64,000 nt of DNA from Cellulomonas sp. PhB150 (GCF_003755175.1 NZ_RKHX01000001.1:1178001-1242000); one strand, 5' to 3'. Shown: positions 34,355-44,437, counted from the stretch's first letter. The notes: a model not told the origin generated them from the letters alone. A program made the numbers and translations.

Positions 34355-35842
34355 TCAGTCGTCGACCGCGCCCAGCAACGTCAGCCGGTCGCGGTCGACC
34401 ACCAGCACCCCGCCCTCCTGCGGCGATCCGACAACTCTCAGGTCCTCGTGCCGGTACCAGCCGAGGACTGAACCGTCCGTCGCGTCCAGCACCGTCACCT
34501 GGGTGGCGTCCGAGCCCACGAACGGGTTGAGGCCGACCGGCGAGCTGCGCAGCGCGACCGTGCCCGGCCCGACCTCCTTGTCCAGGGTCCCAGCGCCACG
34601 CCCCGACCAGGTCCAGGCCGTCGCTGTGCTCGGCGGAACCGCCGCTCGGATCGAATCCGACCGCGACAGCAGCACGTCGCCCGTGCTCGCGTACTGGTCG
34701 ACGCCCGGCAGCGTCGTGGTCTCGCCCGTCTCCACGTCCAGCATCGTCGGAGCGACCGAGGTGTCGACGGGGTCGTCGGAGCCCCAGTACCGCTCGCCGG
34801 TCCACGCGGTCTCCCCCAGGCAGGGCATCTCTCGCGTCCAGAGCACCTGGCCGCGTCTGGTTGCCGAGGTCTCGCACCCGCTCCCTTCGTCGGACACCGC
34901 GCTCCACAGGGCGAGGTCGGCGCTCGCCGATCTCAGGCCGGCGTCGCGCGGCGTGCGGGCGAGCTCGTCGCCCGTCCGCACGTCCACCGTCACGACCTCG
35001 TCACCGTCGCGCGACAACGCGTAGCCGACGGTCGGCAGGGGCTCGACGATGCGGTGCCGGTAGCGACCCTCGTGCTCACCGGTCAGCGCCGGTAGCCCGC
35101 GGGCGAAGCCGCTGCGTGTCCAGGTGATGCTCCCGTCAGCAGCTCGTGCCGTGACTGTCCCGCCGCACGAGCTCGCGTCGATCAGCAGGACCAGGTCCCC
35201 GTCGGCCGCCGCGGGCTCGACCACCCCGTCCTTCTCGCACGCGCTCGTAGCCCGCCACTCCGGCTGCGTGCTGCTCAGGTCCCATCCCGCCGAAGCGGGG
35301 CGCACGCGGTAGAACGCCACGGATCCGTCGCTCGCGACCAGCACACCGTCGGAGCCGACGGGCGTGACGCCGCGGACCTCCGGCCAGACGGCCAGCCCTC
35401 CCCGACGCTGCCCGGTCGCTGCGTCGATCACGTCCACCCGGTACCTGCTCACGAGCAGGTACGCGTCGCCGACGGCAGCCACGTCCTCGGGCTCGAGCGC
35501 ACCGCTCTCCTGCTCGACGCTCCACACGACGCCGTCACCGGCCGACCGCACGGCCGCCGCCGGGACGGTGACGAGCACCGCCACCACGACGAGCGCGGCA
35601 CCGAGCGCGGGCCACCACCGGGGGGCCCTGCCCTCGGCCCTGCGCGCGAGGAGCGCGGCGGGCAGCATCGCGACACCAGCGGCCGTCGCCACGGCGCCCG
35701 CGACGTAGGCCAAGGCATCCTGCCCGAGGAGCCCGAGAGCGATCAGGCCGATCCCGGCGACCAGCAGCGCCGCGGCGACGACCGGGCCTCGGGCCCAGCC
35801 CTTCCGCACCTCGGTCTCGTCCGAGCCCTCCTGGTCGCTCAC
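34355..35842 (-). CDS. Membrane-anchored PQQ/beta-propeller-like protein
   Basis: 495 residues. N-terminal cytoplasmic stretch, then three hydrophobic segments (about residues 20-38, 44-60 and 79-98), then a roughly 390-residue outside domain made of repeated DV...TG-type blades (VDVIDAATGQRRGGLAV, VVTVDVRTGDELART, MLDVETGETTTLPG, VTVLDATDGSVLGW), as in PQQ-like or BamB-like propellers. There are five cysteines in the propeller (pairs near 200/225 and 307/324). GTG 35842 follows AGGGGGA. It may be a sensor or scaffold at the cell surface; no partner is adjacent. Confidence 0.75.
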   Translation of the reverse strand: MSDQEGSDETEVRKGWARGPVVAAALLVAGIGLIALGLLGQDALAYVAGAVATAAGVAMLPAALLARRAEGRAPRWWPALGAALVVVAVLVTVPAAAVRSAGDGVVWSVEQESGALEPEDVAAVGDAYLLVSRYRVDVIDAATGQRRGGLAVWPEVRGVTPVGSDGVLVASDGSVAFYRVRPASAGWDLSSTQPEWRATSACEKDGVVEPAAADGDLVLLIDASSCGGTVTARAADGSITWTRSGFARGLPALTGEHEGRYRHRIVEPLPTVGYALSRDGDEVVTVDVRTGDELARTPRDAGLRSASADLALWSAVSDEGSGCETSATRRGQVLWTREMPCLGETAWTGERYWGSDDPVDTSVAPTMLDVETGETTTLPGVDQYASTGDVLLSRSDSIRAAVPPSTATAWTWSGRGAGTLDKEVGPGTVALRSSPVGLNPFVGSDATQVTVLDATDGSVLGWYRHEDLRVVGSPQEGGVLVVDRDRLTLLGAVDD

Positions 35843-35906
35843 GTGTCCCCCTGGCTTCGCTGTCAGATCCACGCGCACAGTACCGAGCGGTCAGATGCGG
35901 CGCGCG

Positions 35907-36260
35907 TCAGTCGCGCTCGGCGACCACCATGGCCGACGCGATGCCCGCGTCGTGCGAGATCGACAGGTGGAACCGCGTCACGCCGAGCTCGGCGGCCCGC
36001 GCGGCCACCGTCCCGATCACCTCGACCACGGGCTGCGCGCCCGCGACGCGCCGCACGGTCGCGTCCTGCCAGCTCATCCCGGCCGGCGCCCCGAGCGCCT
36101 TGGCGATGGCCTCCTTCGCGGCGAAACGCGCGGCCAGCGAGGTCTCGGGCATCTCCCGCTCGGCCGGCGTGAACAGCCGGTCGCGCAGCGAGGGGACCCG
36201 GCGCAAGGTCTCGACGAAGCGCGCGACGTCGACCACGTCGATGCCGATCCCGACGATCAC
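35907..36260 (-). CDS. acpS: Holo-[acyl-carrier-protein] synthase
   Basis: 117 residues. Transfers 4'-phosphopantetheine from CoA to a serine of acyl carrier protein. [12 protein letters not shown] holds the Mg-binding Asp, [11 protein letters not shown] the Glu and the CoA-binding Lys, and [16 protein letters not shown] is the typical end. GTG 36260 overlaps the stop of the MazG-like gene (GTGA). Third gene of the glmS unit. Confidence 0.95.
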   Translation of the reverse strand: MIVGIGIDVVDVARFVETLRRVPSLRDRLFTPAEREMPETSLAARFAAKEAIAKALGAPAGMSWQDATVRRVAGAQPVVEVIGTVAARAAELGVTRFHLSISHDAGIASAMVVAERD

Positions 36261-36571
36261 GTGCGGTCCTCGTCCGTGATCAGGTCCCGGTACCGGAACC
36301 ACTTGGCCTCGAGCGCCGCCGCGAGGTCCACGTCGAAGCGCTGCGCCACGAGCATCAGGTGCGCGAGCACGTCCGCCATCTCCGCCGCCAGCGCGCCGTC
36401 GTCGGGCTCCCGTCGCGAGCGCCCCGTGTGCGCGAGGTACGCCTGCGTGAGCTCGCCCATCTCCTCGCCCAGCTTGAGCACGAGCCAGTCGTCGGTGCGC
36501 TCGATCGCGTGCAGGCGCGCGTACACGCGCGAGATCGTCTCGACCTCGGCCTGCGCAGCCGCGAGGTCCAC
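36257..36571 (-). CDS. MazG-like nucleotide pyrophosphohydrolase
   Basis: 104 residues. The all-alpha NTP-PPase fold is recognised by [14 protein letters not shown] (ExxE helix) and [15 protein letters not shown] (ExxD helix), the two Mg-binding motifs of MazG. It may hydrolyse non-canonical or stringent-response nucleotides. The GTG 36571 shares its first base with the glmS stop (TAGTG), and its end overlaps acpS, so the three are coupled. Confidence 0.85.
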   Translation of the reverse strand: MDLAAAQAEVETISRVYARLHAIERTDDWLVLKLGEEMGELTQAYLAHTGRSRREPDDGALAAEMADVLAHLMLVAQRFDVDLAAALEAKWFRYRDLITDEDRT

Positions 36572-38427
36572 TACTCGACCGTGACGGACTTGGCCAGGTT
36601 GCGCGGCTGGTCGACGTCGAGGCCCTTGGCGGTCGCCAGCTCGCACGCGAACACCTGGAGCGGAACGACGGTCAGCAGCGGCGCGAGCAGGGTCGGCGAC
36701 TGCGGCACGTAGAAGACCTCGTCGGCGTAGGGCCGCACGGCCTCGTCGCCGTCCTCGGCGATGACGATCGTCCGGGCACCGCGAGCGCGGATCTCCTGGA
36801 TGTTGGAGACGACCTTGGAGTGCAGCGAGTCACGGCCGCGGGGCGAGGGGACGACGACGAACACGGGCTGGCCGGGCTCGATGAGCGCGATCGGGCCGTG
36901 CTTGAGCTCGCCGGCGGCGAAACCCTCGGCGTGGATGTACGCGAGCTCCTTGAGCTTGAGCGCACCCTCCAGGGCGACCGGGAACCCGACGTGCCGGCCG
37001 AGGAACAGCACCGACTGGGTGTCCGCCATCCAGCGCGCGATCTCGCGCACGCGGCCGGCACGGTCGAGCACCTGCTGGATCTTGTCCGGCATCGCGCGCA
37101 GCTCGTCGAGGATCTCGGTGACCTCGTCGGCGTACTTGTTGCCGCGCAGCTGGGCCAGGTAGAGGCCGAGCAGGTACGCGGCGGTGATCTGCGAGAGGAA
37201 CGCCTTGGTCGACGCGACGGCGATCTCCGGGCCGGCGTGCGTGTAGAGCACCGCGTCGGACTCGCGCGGGATGGTCGAGCCGTGCGTGTTGACGATGGCC
37301 AGCACCTTGGCGCCCTGCTCGCGCGCGTGCCGGACGGCCATGAGGGTGTCCATCGTCTCGCCGGACTGCGAGACGGCGACGACGAGCGTGCGCTCGTTGA
37401 CCACGGGGTCGCGGTAGCGGAACTCGTGCGCGAGCTCGACCTCGACCGGGATGCGGCACCAGTGCTCGATCGCGTACTTGGCGACGTGGCCCGCGTAGGC
37501 AGCCGTGCCGCACGCGATCACCACGATCTTGTCGACGGCCCGCAGGATGCCCTCGTCGATCCGCACCTCGTCGAGCACGAGGCGCCCGCGGGCGTCGGTG
37601 CGACCCAGCAGGGTGTCCGCGACGGCCTGCGGCTGGTCGTGGATCTCCTTGTCCATGAACGAGCGGAAGCCGCCCTTCTCGGCCGCCTCCGCGTCCCAGT
37701 CCACGGTGTAGCGGCGGGCGTCGGCGGGCGAGCCGTCGAAGTTCGTCACGCTGACCGAGCCCGGCGTGATCGTCACGACCTGGTCCTGGCCGAGCTCGAG
37801 CGCCTCGCGGGTGTGGGCGATGAACGCCGAGACGTCCGAGCCGAGGAAGTTCTCCCCCTCACCCAGGCCGACGACCAGCGGGGAGTCGTGCCGCGCGCCC
37901 ACCACCGTGCCGGGGTCGTCGGCGTGCACCGCGAGCAGGGTGAACGTGCCGTGCAGTTGGCGGACGACGCTCGTCATGGCGGTCGTGAGGTCACCCGTGG
38001 TCGCGTACGCGCGGGCGATGAGGTGCGCCGCGACCTCGGTGTCGGTCTCGGACAGGAAGGTGACGCCCTCCCCCTCGAGCTCGGCCTTCAGCGCGGCGAA
38101 GTTCTCGACGATGCCGTTGTGGATGACGGCGAGGCGGCCGGCGACGTGCGGGTGCGCGTTGGTGTCGGTGGGGCCGCCGTGCGTGGCCCAGCGCGTGTGG
38201 CCGATCGCGGCGGTCGCGGGGTCGAGCGGGTGAGCGTCGAGCTCCTCGACGAGGTTGGCGAGCTTGCCGGCCTTCTTGGCGGTCTCCAGCCCGGTCGCGG
38301 GGCCGACGAGGGCCACGCCCGCCGAGTCGTAGCCGCGGTACTCCAGGCGACGCAGCCCCTCCATCACGACGTCGAGGGGACGGGTGCTGGCCTGCTGGCT
38401 TCCGACGTAGCCGACGATTCCACACAT
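36571..38427 (-). CDS. glmS: Glutamine-fructose-6-phosphate aminotransferase (isomerising)
   Basis: 618 residues. Makes glucosamine 6-phosphate for peptidoglycan. The N-terminal glutaminase domain starts MCGIVGY with the nucleophile Cys 2 and contains [11 protein letters not shown] and HTRWATHG. The two SIS sugar-binding domains (about 290-600) have [18 protein letters not shown] and a C-terminal LAKSVTVE, the standard end. ATG 38427 is preceded at 7 bases by TAGACT (38435-38440, minus), so the mRNA is probably leaderless and there is no room for a glmS ribozyme. Confidence 0.97.
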   Translation of the reverse strand: MCGIVGYVGSQQASTRPLDVVMEGLRRLEYRGYDSAGVALVGPATGLETAKKAGKLANLVEELDAHPLDPATAAIGHTRWATHGGPTDTNAHPHVAGRLAVIHNGIVENFAALKAELEGEGVTFLSETDTEVAAHLIARAYATTGDLTTAMTSVVRQLHGTFTLLAVHADDPGTVVGARHDSPLVVGLGEGENFLGSDVSAFIAHTREALELGQDQVVTITPGSVSVTNFDGSPADARRYTVDWDAEAAEKGGFRSFMDKEIHDQPQAVADTLLGRTDARGRLVLDEVRIDEGILRAVDKIVVIACGTAAYAGHVAKYAIEHWCRIPVEVELAHEFRYRDPVVNERTLVVAVSQSGETMDTLMAVRHAREQGAKVLAIVNTHGSTIPRESDAVLYTHAGPEIAVASTKAFLSQITAAYLLGLYLAQLRGNKYADEVTEILDELRAMPDKIQQVLDRAGRVREIARWMADTQSVLFLGRHVGFPVALEGALKLKELAYIHAEGFAAGELKHGPIALIEPGQPVFVVVPSPRGRDSLHSKVVSNIQEIRARGARTIVIAEDGDEAVRPYADEVFYVPQSPTLLAPLLTVVPLQVFACELATAKGLDVDQPRNLAKSVTVE

Positions 38428-38434
38428 GGCGGCA

Positions 38435-38518
38435 AGTCTATCCGGGGCATCGCGCCGCGCCCGGGGCCCCGCCCGTGACCAGCCCCACACGGCCGCCTCG
38501 GCGGGAGTCGGGCACAAT
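38435..38518. promoter_or_regulatory. Divergent leaderless promoters of glmS and coaA
   Basis: TAGACT (38435-38440, minus strand) is 7 bases before glmS ATG 38427; CACAAT (38513-38518, plus strand) is 7 bases before coaA GTG 38526. Neither start has a convincing Shine-Dalgarno site. Confidence 0.65.
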
Positions 38519-38525
38519 CGTGCGC

Positions 38526-39476
38526 GTGCCTGCGTCGCTCACCCCGTCCACCCCGTACGTGGACCTCGACCGCGCGGCGTGGACGCGCCTGTCGGCCTCC
38601 ACGCCCCTGCCCCTGACCGATGCGGACGTCGACCGGCTCGCCGGCCTCGGCGACCCGATCGACCTGGCCGAGGTGGACGCGATCTACCGGCCCATCTCCC
38701 GGTTGCTCGACCTCTACGTCGAGGCCACGCGCGGCCTGCACCAGGCCTCGAGCACGTTCCTGCGCGAGGACATCGTCGCGACGCCGTTCGTCATCGGCGT
38801 CGCCGGCTCGGTCGCGGTCGGCAAGTCCACGACGGCCCGCCTCCTGCGCGAGCTGCTCGCCCGCTGGCCCGCGACCCCCCGCGTCCAGCTGATCACGACC
38901 GACGGCTTCCTCTACCCGAACGCCGAGCTCGAGCGCCGCGGCCTGATGGACCGCAAGGGCTTCCCGGAGTCCTACGACAGGCGAGCGCTGCTCCGCTTCG
39001 TCTCGAAGGTCAAGGCGGGGCGACCCGAGGTCCGCGCGCCCGTGTACGACCACCTCACCTACGACATCGTGCCGGGCCGCGAGATCGTCGTGCAGCACCC
39101 GGACGTGCTCGTCGTCGAGGGGCTCAACGTGCTGCAGCCCGCACGCCCGACGGCCGCGGGGACCTCGAACCTCGCCGTGAGCGACTTCTTCGACTTCTCG
39201 ATCTACGTCGACGCCCGCACGCCCGACGTGCGGCAGTGGTACGTCGACCGGTTCCTGTCCTTGCGCAGCACGGCGTTCTCGGACCCGGACTCCTACTTCC
39301 ACCGGTACGCCGCGCTGTCCGACGACGAGGCCGTGGCGCGTGCCGAGCACATCTGGGACACGATCAACGCGCCCAACCTGGAGGAGAACATCCTCCCGAC
39401 GCGCAGCCGCGCCGACCTCGTGCTGACCAAGGGCCGCGACCACTCCGTCGAGCGCGTGCGACTGCGCAAGATCTGA
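38526..39476 (+). CDS. coaA: Type I pantothenate kinase
   Basis: 316 residues. First step of CoA synthesis. Walker [13 protein letters not shown] (about 94-105), the TTDGFLYPN strand, [11 protein letters not shown], the [11 protein letters not shown] substrate loop and VEGLNVLQ are the CoaA signature; the end [13 protein letters not shown]...RLRKI is typical. GTG 38526 gives [16 protein letters not shown], which aligns with the start of mycobacterial CoaA; a leaderless CACAAT box 7 bases upstream supports it over GTG 38520. Supplies CoA used by the acpS product nearby. Confidence 0.95.
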   Translation: MPASLTPSTPYVDLDRAAWTRLSASTPLPLTDADVDRLAGLGDPIDLAEVDAIYRPISRLLDLYVEATRGLHQASSTFLREDIVATPFVIGVAGSVAVGKSTTARLLRELLARWPATPRVQLITTDGFLYPNAELERRGLMDRKGFPESYDRRALLRFVSKVKAGRPEVRAPVYDHLTYDIVPGREIVVQHPDVLVVEGLNVLQPARPTAAGTSNLAVSDFFDFSIYVDARTPDVRQWYVDRFLSLRSTAFSDPDSYFHRYAALSDDEAVARAEHIWDTINAPNLEENILPTRSRADLVLTKGRDHSVERVRLRKI

Positions 39477-39478
39477 CG

Positions 39479-40066
39479 TCAGGGGTTCGGCGCCGGCTCC
39501 AGCAGCCCGACCGGGTACGTCGCGGTGTCGGTGACCTCGAGCGCGTCGAGGGCCGTGGTGATCTCGGCCCGTGGGCCGCCCCCGCACGCGCCCTCGGGCA
39601 GCGAGGCACGCACCGCGCGGCCGAGCGCGTCGACGAGCCACAGGTCGAGGCGGGACACGGGCGCGGGCGTGCAGCCCTGCGACGTCGGCGCCGGGGCGAG
39701 AGCGAGCGCCGCCTCCAGAGCCGTCGTGTCCCCGTCCAGCCGCCGCGCACGCACCGAGCTCCACGTGCCCGCGCTGTCGACGAGCGTGCCGCCCGGCGTG
39801 CACTCGACCGCTCCCGTTGCCACGAACGTGCTCGGGACCCGGCCGGGGGCGGGCGCGTCGACGTGCGGCGCTGCCGACGACGGCACCGTGGCGGCCGTGC
39901 CCGCTGCCGGGGTCAGGTCGAGGGCGGCGAGCACCTGCGGGGCCATGCAGTCCGCCGCCTCGACGACGTGCGCGACCGGGACCGTCGGGCTGGGGTCGGG
40001 AGCTGCCGAGGAGCACCCGGCGAGCACGAGCACGGCGAGCAGACCCGGCACGAGTCGTCGTCCCAT
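39479..40066 (-). CDS. Secreted lipoprotein, unknown function
   Basis: 195 residues. The signal peptide MGRRLVPGLLAVLVLAGC ends with a lipobox at Cys 18, followed by a Ser/Pro/Ala linker. The mature part has four more cysteines (about 41, 90, 134, 163). No domain is recognised. GAAGGGGGC precedes ATG 40066, which rules out the longer frame. It ends 2 bases from the convergent coaA stop. Confidence 0.75.
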   Translation of the reverse strand: MGRRLVPGLLAVLVLAGCSSAAPDPSPTVPVAHVVEAADCMAPQVLAALDLTPAAGTAATVPSSAAPHVDAPAPGRVPSTFVATGAVECTPGGTLVDSAGTWSSVRARRLDGDTTALEAALALAPAPTSQGCTPAPVSRLDLWLVDALGRAVRASLPEGACGGGPRAEITTALDALEVTDTATYPVGLLEPAPNP

Positions 40067-40128
40067 GACTGCCCCCTTCCCGTGCGCGCGACGAGGCCTC
40101 CCCTGACCGGGGTTCGCCACGTGGTGGA

Positions 40129-40150
40129 GGGACGGCAGCGCAGCCGTCCC
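40129..40150 (-). terminator. Hairpin downstream of the DedA gene
   Basis: GGGACGGC-N6-GCCGTCCC, perfect 8-base stem about 53 bases after the DedA stop on the minus strand. Weak terminator candidate. Confidence 0.45.
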
Positions 40151-40202
40151 ACCTCGAGGGTATGAGCCCGAACGGGTGAACGCGCGCGCCGAGACCGGAT
40201 CG

Positions 40203-40952
40203 TTAGGCCGGGGGCACCGATCGTGAGCGACCCGTGACCGGACGGGCGTCGTCGTCGCTCCCCGAGGGCGTCGAGCCGTCGTCGTCGGCGGGCCCCGCTG
40301 CGAGCCCTGCGAGCTCGTCCGTGGCCTCGTCCGTGGGCTCGTCTGCGGCGTCGTCGTGCCGTCCGTGCCACCGGCGCAGGGCCCAGTCGACCAGGAACCC
40401 GAGGACGATGCCGCCCACCACGCCGACGCCGACGGCGACCACCGGGTGCCCCTCGAGGAAGGCCCCCGACGCGATGCCGATGGCCGCGGAGTACGCGGCC
40501 CACATCACGGCGGCCACGGCCGTCAGCCCGACGAACCGACGTCGCGGGTAGCCCAGCGCGCCGGCGCTCATGTTCACCGCGACCCGGCCGATCGGGATGT
40601 ATCGCGCGGCGATGATGAACGACGCCCCCCGCCGGTCGAGCGCGTTCTCGGCCCAGTCGAGCGACGCCTGGGCCCGCTTGGACCGCAGCAGCCGCAGCGT
40701 GCGGACGTGCACCTTGGTGCCGATCTGGTACGCGATCTGGTCACCGGTGAAGGCCCCGAGCGCGGCCACGGTCAGCAGCAGCACCAGGTTGGGCTCGCCC
40801 GACGAGGCCGACAACGCGGCCAGCGCGATGATGAGCGACTCGCTCGGCAGCGGGGGGAAGAAGCCGTCGACCGTCGCGAACGCGTACATGACGACGAAGA
40901 CCCAGGGGGATCCTGCGAGGGCCAGCGCCCACTCCTCCAGCCCCACCGTCAC
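40203..40952 (-). CDS. DedA-family membrane protein (VTT domain)
   Basis: 249 residues. An N-terminal amphipathic helix and then four to five hydrophobic segments with the DedA hallmarks PPLPSESLIIALAAL (acidic residue near the first re-entrant loop), GDQIAYQIG, RYIPIGRVAVNMSAGALG (the FxR-P-G motif variant) and a final helix. DedA proteins flip or scavenge lipids such as undecaprenyl-phosphate. The last 55 residues are an acidic, disordered tail. GTG 40952 is preceded by a GGGGGTGG stretch. Confidence 0.9.
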   Translation of the reverse strand: MTVGLEEWALALAGSPWVFVVMYAFATVDGFFPPLPSESLIIALAALSASSGEPNLVLLLTVAALGAFTGDQIAYQIGTKVHVRTLRLLRSKRAQASLDWAENALDRRGASFIIAARYIPIGRVAVNMSAGALGYPRRRFVGLTAVAAVMWAAYSAAIGIASGAFLEGHPVVAVGVGVVGGIVLGFLVDWALRRWHGRHDDAADEPTDEATDELAGLAAGPADDDGSTPSGSDDDARPVTGRSRSVPPA

Positions 40953-41022
40953 CCACCCCCGAGGTTCGTCGTGCCCTCACGGTATGCGCTGGGGCGCGGG
41001 TGCACCTCCGCCAGCGCCCAGG

Positions 41023-41700
41023 TCACCCCGCGTCGAGGGCGAAGCCAAGAGCCTCGGCAGCCCCCGTGGGTCGCGGCTCGCTCGCCCAGCGCATGCCGAT
41101 CTCGTCGGCGGCCGCGAGCGAGCGCAGCTCGGCGCGATCGAGGTAGAGCGTGCCGCCCAGGTGGTCGGTCTCGTGCTGGACGATCCGCGCGGACCAGCCG
41201 GTCACGACCTCGTCCAGCGCCGTGCCGCGCTCGTCGGCCCCCGTCAGCCGGACCGACCGCCAGCGGGCGACGACCGCCTGGTAGGCGGGCACGCTCAGGC
41301 AGCCCTCGTAGAACGCGACCCGCTCGTCGCCGTCGGGCTCGTCACCGGCGGGCTCGTAGGACGGGTTGACCAGCACGCGGTACGGCAGCGGGGCCCGCTC
41401 GCGCACCGCGGCGACCTGCTCGGACGTCATCCCGGGGTCCTCGAGCACCGCGATCGCGAGCGGCAGCCCGATCTGCGGAGCCGCGAGGCCGACGCCCGGC
41501 GCCGCGCGCATCGTGCGGTGCATGAGGGCGAGCAGCCCGTCGAGCTCCTCGCCCTCCAGCTGCCCGTCGAACGGGACGGCCACGCCGCGCAGGGCCGGGT
41601 GGCCGGCCCGCACGATGGGGGCCGGCCCGGCACCGGCCGCGTCGAGCAGCCGCAGCGCGTGCTCGCGCAGCGCGACGTCGCGCTCGGTCACGGGGGTCAC
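41023..41700 (-). CDS. def: Peptide deformylase
   Basis: 225 residues. Removes formyl from N-terminal methionine. All three motifs are present: GVGLAAPQIG, EGCLSVP (metal Cys) and QHETDHLGG (HExxH). It is about 40-50 residues longer than E. coli deformylase, with an N-terminal helix (about 1-30) and a C-terminal extension. GTG start at 41700. It is directly downstream of glmM on the same strand with a 46-base gap containing a 9-base tandem repeat. Confidence 0.95.
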   Translation of the reverse strand: MTPVTERDVALREHALRLLDAAGAGPAPIVRAGHPALRGVAVPFDGQLEGEELDGLLALMHRTMRAAPGVGLAAPQIGLPLAIAVLEDPGMTSEQVAAVRERAPLPYRVLVNPSYEPAGDEPDGDERVAFYEGCLSVPAYQAVVARWRSVRLTGADERGTALDEVVTGWSARIVQHETDHLGGTLYLDRAELRSLAAADEIGMRWASEPRPTGAAEALGFALDAG

Positions 41701-41724
41701 CGGGGGCTCACTCCACGCTCACCG

Positions 41725-41751
41725 GCGCTCACAGCGCTCACAGCGCTCACA
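41725..41751. repeat. Three tandem 9-base units at the glmM stop
   Basis: GCGCTCACA repeated at 41725-41733, 41734-41742 and 41743-41751. The third unit contains the glmM stop codon (41747-41749, minus). A degenerate GCTCACC unit lies just before at 41717. Confidence 0.85.
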
Positions 41752-43093
41752 GTGCGAGGCGGTCGCGCACCACGTCCGCCAGCTCGTGCGCGACGCGGTC
41801 GGCGTCCTCCTGCGTCGCGGCCTCGACCATGACCCGGACCAGCGACTCGGTGCCCGAGGGCCGCAGCAGCACCCGCCCGGTGGCACCCAGCCGGTCCTCG
41901 GCGCGCTTGACCGCGTCGGCGAGCGGGCCGTCGTCCGTGCGCGCCTTGTCGACACCGTTGACGTTGACGAGAGTCTGCGGCAGCCGGCGGACCACACCCG
42001 CCAGGTCGTCCAGCGGTCGGCCCGTGGAGACGACGCGCGCGGCGAGCTGCAGCGCGGTCAGGACCCCGTCGCCCGTCGTGGCGTGCTTGGCCATGATGAT
42101 GTGCCCGGACTGCTCGCCGCCCAGGGAGTACCCGGCGGCACGCATCGCCTCGAGCACGTAGCGGTCGCCCACGCCGGTCTCGACCGTCGCGATCCCGGCG
42201 GCCTCCATCGCGAGCCGCAGCCCGAGGTTGCTCATCACCGTCGTGACGAGGGTGTCGTCCACGAGCTCACCGCGGTCCCGCATCGCCAGCGCGAGCACAC
42301 CCATGATCTGGTCGCCGTCGACGAGGACGCCGAACCGGTCGACCGCGAGGCAGCGGTCCGCGTCGCCGTCGAAGGCCACGCCGAGCGCCGCGCCGGACGC
42401 GACCACCGCAGCCTGGAGCTGCTCCGGGTGCGTCGAGCCGCACTTCTCGTTGATGTTGCGCCCGTCGGGCGACGCGTTGATGACGACCACGTCGGCGCCC
42501 GCCTCGCGCAGGGCCGAGGGTCCGACCTCGCTCGCAGCGCCGTTCGCGCAGTCGACCGCGATGCGCAGACCGGCGAGCGGCGTGTCGATCGTGCCGACCA
42601 GGTGGTCGATGTAGGAGGCGCCGGAGCTGCCCGTGTCGACCCGGATCCGACCGACGTCGCCCCCGAGCGGGCGCTCCCAGTCCTCGCCGATGCGCGCCTC
42701 GATGGCGGCCTCGAGGTCGTCGTCGAGCTTGTGCCCGCCGCGCGCGAGGAACTTGATGCCGTTGTCGGGCATCGGGTTGTGCGACGCGGAGAGCACCACG
42801 CCGATGTCGACCCCGGTGGACGCCGTCAGGAACGCCACCGCCGGCGTGGGCAGCACGCCCACGTTGTTCACGTCGACGCCAGCGGACGCCAGGCCCGCGC
42901 TGACCGCCGCGGCGAGGAACTCGCCCGACGCGCGCGAGTCGCGCCCGACCACCGCGCGCGGCCGGTGCCCCGCGAACACGCCGCGCGTGCCGAGCACGTG
43001 CGCGGCCGCCACCGACAGGTCGAGCGCGAGCTCGGCCGTCACGTCGCGGTTGGCGAGTCCTCGTACTCCGTCGGTCCCGAACAGCTGACCCAT
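41747..43093 (-). CDS. glmM: Phosphoglucosamine mutase
   Basis: 448 residues. Interconverts glucosamine 6- and 1-phosphate after Glm[12 protein letters not shown] at the start, the active-site Ser loop [17 protein letters not shown], the metal-binding DGDADRC loop, the sugar-binding GGEQSGHII and the phosphate-binding [12 protein letters not shown] near the end. ATG 43093 is preceded by GAAGGGG. Confidence 0.96.
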   Translation of the reverse strand: MGQLFGTDGVRGLANRDVTAELALDLSVAAAHVLGTRGVFAGHRPRAVVGRDSRASGEFLAAAVSAGLASAGVDVNNVGVLPTPAVAFLTASTGVDIGVVLSASHNPMPDNGIKFLARGGHKLDDDLEAAIEARIGEDWERPLGGDVGRIRVDTGSSGASYIDHLVGTIDTPLAGLRIAVDCANGAASEVGPSALREAGADVVVINASPDGRNINEKCGSTHPEQLQAAVVASGAALGVAFDGDADRCLAVDRFGVLVDGDQIMGVLALAMRDRGELVDDTLVTTVMSNLGLRLAMEAAGIATVETGVGDRYVLEAMRAAGYSLGGEQSGHIIMAKHATTGDGVLTALQLAARVVSTGRPLDDLAGVVRRLPQTLVNVNGVDKARTDDGPLADAVKRAEDRLGATGRVLLRPSGTESLVRVMVEAATQEDADRVAHELADVVRDRLAL

Positions 43094-43180
43094 GTCAGAC
43101 CCCTTCGTCGTCCGTGCTGAACGCTAGCCCTCGCGCCACAGGCGTGCTGACGTTCCCTGGTCGTCCGCCGCCGGACATGC

Positions 43181-43218
43181 CGATGGCCCCACCGGTCTCG
43201 CGACCGGCGGGGCCATCG
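43181..43218 (-). terminator. Terminator after rpsI
   Basis: A near-perfect stem (CGATGGCCCC-A-CCGGTC with GACCGG-CGGGGCCATCG), 16 bases after the rpsI stop on the minus strand and before glmM. Confidence 0.85.
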
Positions 43219-43234
43219 TGCGCAAGCGCGAGGA

Positions 43235-43723
43235 TCAGCGCTTCGAGTACTGCGGAGCCTTGCGGGCCTTCTTGAGACCGGCCTTCTTGCGCTCGACGAC
43301 GCGGGCGTCGCGAGTCAGGAAGCCGGCCTTCTTCAGGGCCGGGCGGTTGTGCTCGGCGTCGATCGCGTTGAGCGCACGGGCGATGCCCAGGCGCAGCGCG
43401 CCGGCCTGGCCGGAGACGCCACCGCCGGTGATGCGCGCGACGACGTCGAAGCGACCCTCGACGTCCACGAGCTTCAGCGGGGAGTTCACCAGCTGCTGGT
43501 GGACCTTGTTCGGGAAGTAGTCCTCGAGCGTGCGCCCGTTGATCTTCCACTCACCGGTGCCGGGGACCAGGCGAACGCGCGCGATGGCCTCCTTGCGGCG
43601 GCCGAGCGCGTTGGCCGGCGCGGTGATGCTCTGGCCACGGCCGGCGGGGGCCGCGGACTCGGAGGTGTAGCTGGTGGGGGTGTCGTCGCCCTCGAGGTCG
43701 ATGTCGACCGTCGTCTCTGCCAC
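43235..43723 (-). CDS. rpsI: 30S ribosomal protein uS9
   Basis: 162 residues. The conserved core starts near residue 40 ([14 protein letters not shown]), ends with KAPQYSKR whose final Arg reaches the P site, and has an acidic/Ser N-terminal extension of about 38 residues, common in actinobacteria. Second gene of rplM-rpsI, with a 32-base gap. Confidence 0.97.
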   Translation of the reverse strand: MAETTVDIDLEGDDTPTSYTSESAAPAGRGQSITAPANALGRRKEAIARVRLVPGTGEWKINGRTLEDYFPNKVHQQLVNSPLKLVDVEGRFDVVARITGGGVSGQAGALRLGIARALNAIDAEHNRPALKKAGFLTRDARVVERKKAGLKKARKAPQYSKR

Positions 43724-43755
43724 GGGTTTTCCTGTCGTCTCTATGCGCAGCGGCC

Positions 43756-44205
43756 TCAGGCCTGCTGCGCGACCTGGGTGATCTCGAAGGGCTTCGGCTG
43801 CTGGGCCGCGTGAGGGTGCTCGGCACCCGCGTAGACCTTGAGCTTGCCGAGCTGCTGACGGCCGAGGCTCGTCTTGGGGATCATGCCGCGGACGGCCTTC
43901 TCGATCACACGCTCGGGGTGCTTCTCCAGCAGGTCCGAGTACGCGGTGGCGCGCAGGCCGCCCGGGTAGCCGGAGTGGGTGTACGCGAGCTTGTTCTCGC
44001 GCTTCTTGCCGGTCAGGGCGATCTTGTCCGCGTTGATGACGATGACGAAGTCACCGCCGTCCACGTGGGGGGCATAGGTCGCCTTGTGCTTGCCGCGCAG
44101 CAGCGTGGCCACGTGAGTGGCCAGGCGGCCCAGGACGACATCGCTCGCGTCGATGACGTACCAGGTCCGCTCGACGTCGCCGGGCTTCGGGGTGTACGTG
44201 CGCAC
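43756..44205 (-). CDS. rplM: 50S ribosomal protein uL13
   Basis: 149 residues. [19 protein letters not shown] at the start, [26 protein letters not shown] and the RGMIPK motif are diagnostic. GTG 44205 follows GAAGG. The 232-base upstream gap to the LysR gene should hold the promoter; no ORF is supported there. Confidence 0.97.
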   Translation of the reverse strand: MRTYTPKPGDVERTWYVIDASDVVLGRLATHVATLLRGKHKATYAPHVDGGDFVIVINADKIALTGKKRENKLAYTHSGYPGGLRATAYSDLLEKHPERVIEKAVRGMIPKTSLGRQQLGKLKVYAGAEHPHAAQQPKPFEITQVAQQA

Positions 44206-44437
44206 GGTCGTAGCCTTCGTTTCGTGTTGCGTGGTGTGGCGGCATGGGCCCGCAAGCCGCAGGTCCGCCGTCAATGGCTGGTCGGTGGCATCCGCGGTCC
44301 GGCGAGTGGGATCACCGGCCCTGCCGACGCGACGGGTGCTGAGTACACCGGCCAGCGTGCGGGGACGCACAACGAGTCACCAGGTTAGCCGCCGCCCGCC
44401 GGAGGGGTCAAAGCCGGACGGCTGTCACGGTGGTCAC

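Noticed and set aside
36820-38478. 552-codon plus-strand frame opposite glmS
   Set aside because: Antisense shadow of glmS; low-complexity Arg/Val/Asp composition and no start signal.
38428-38525. glmS ribozyme or riboswitch in the glmS leader
   Set aside because: The -10 hexamer is 7 bases from the start codon, leaving no leader, and no glmS ribozyme core is recognisable; these are mainly in Firmicutes.
44206-44437. Possible small gene between rplM and the LysR gene
   Set aside because: Frames here are shadows or extensions of rplM without start signals; the region is best read as the rplM-rpsI promoter and leader.
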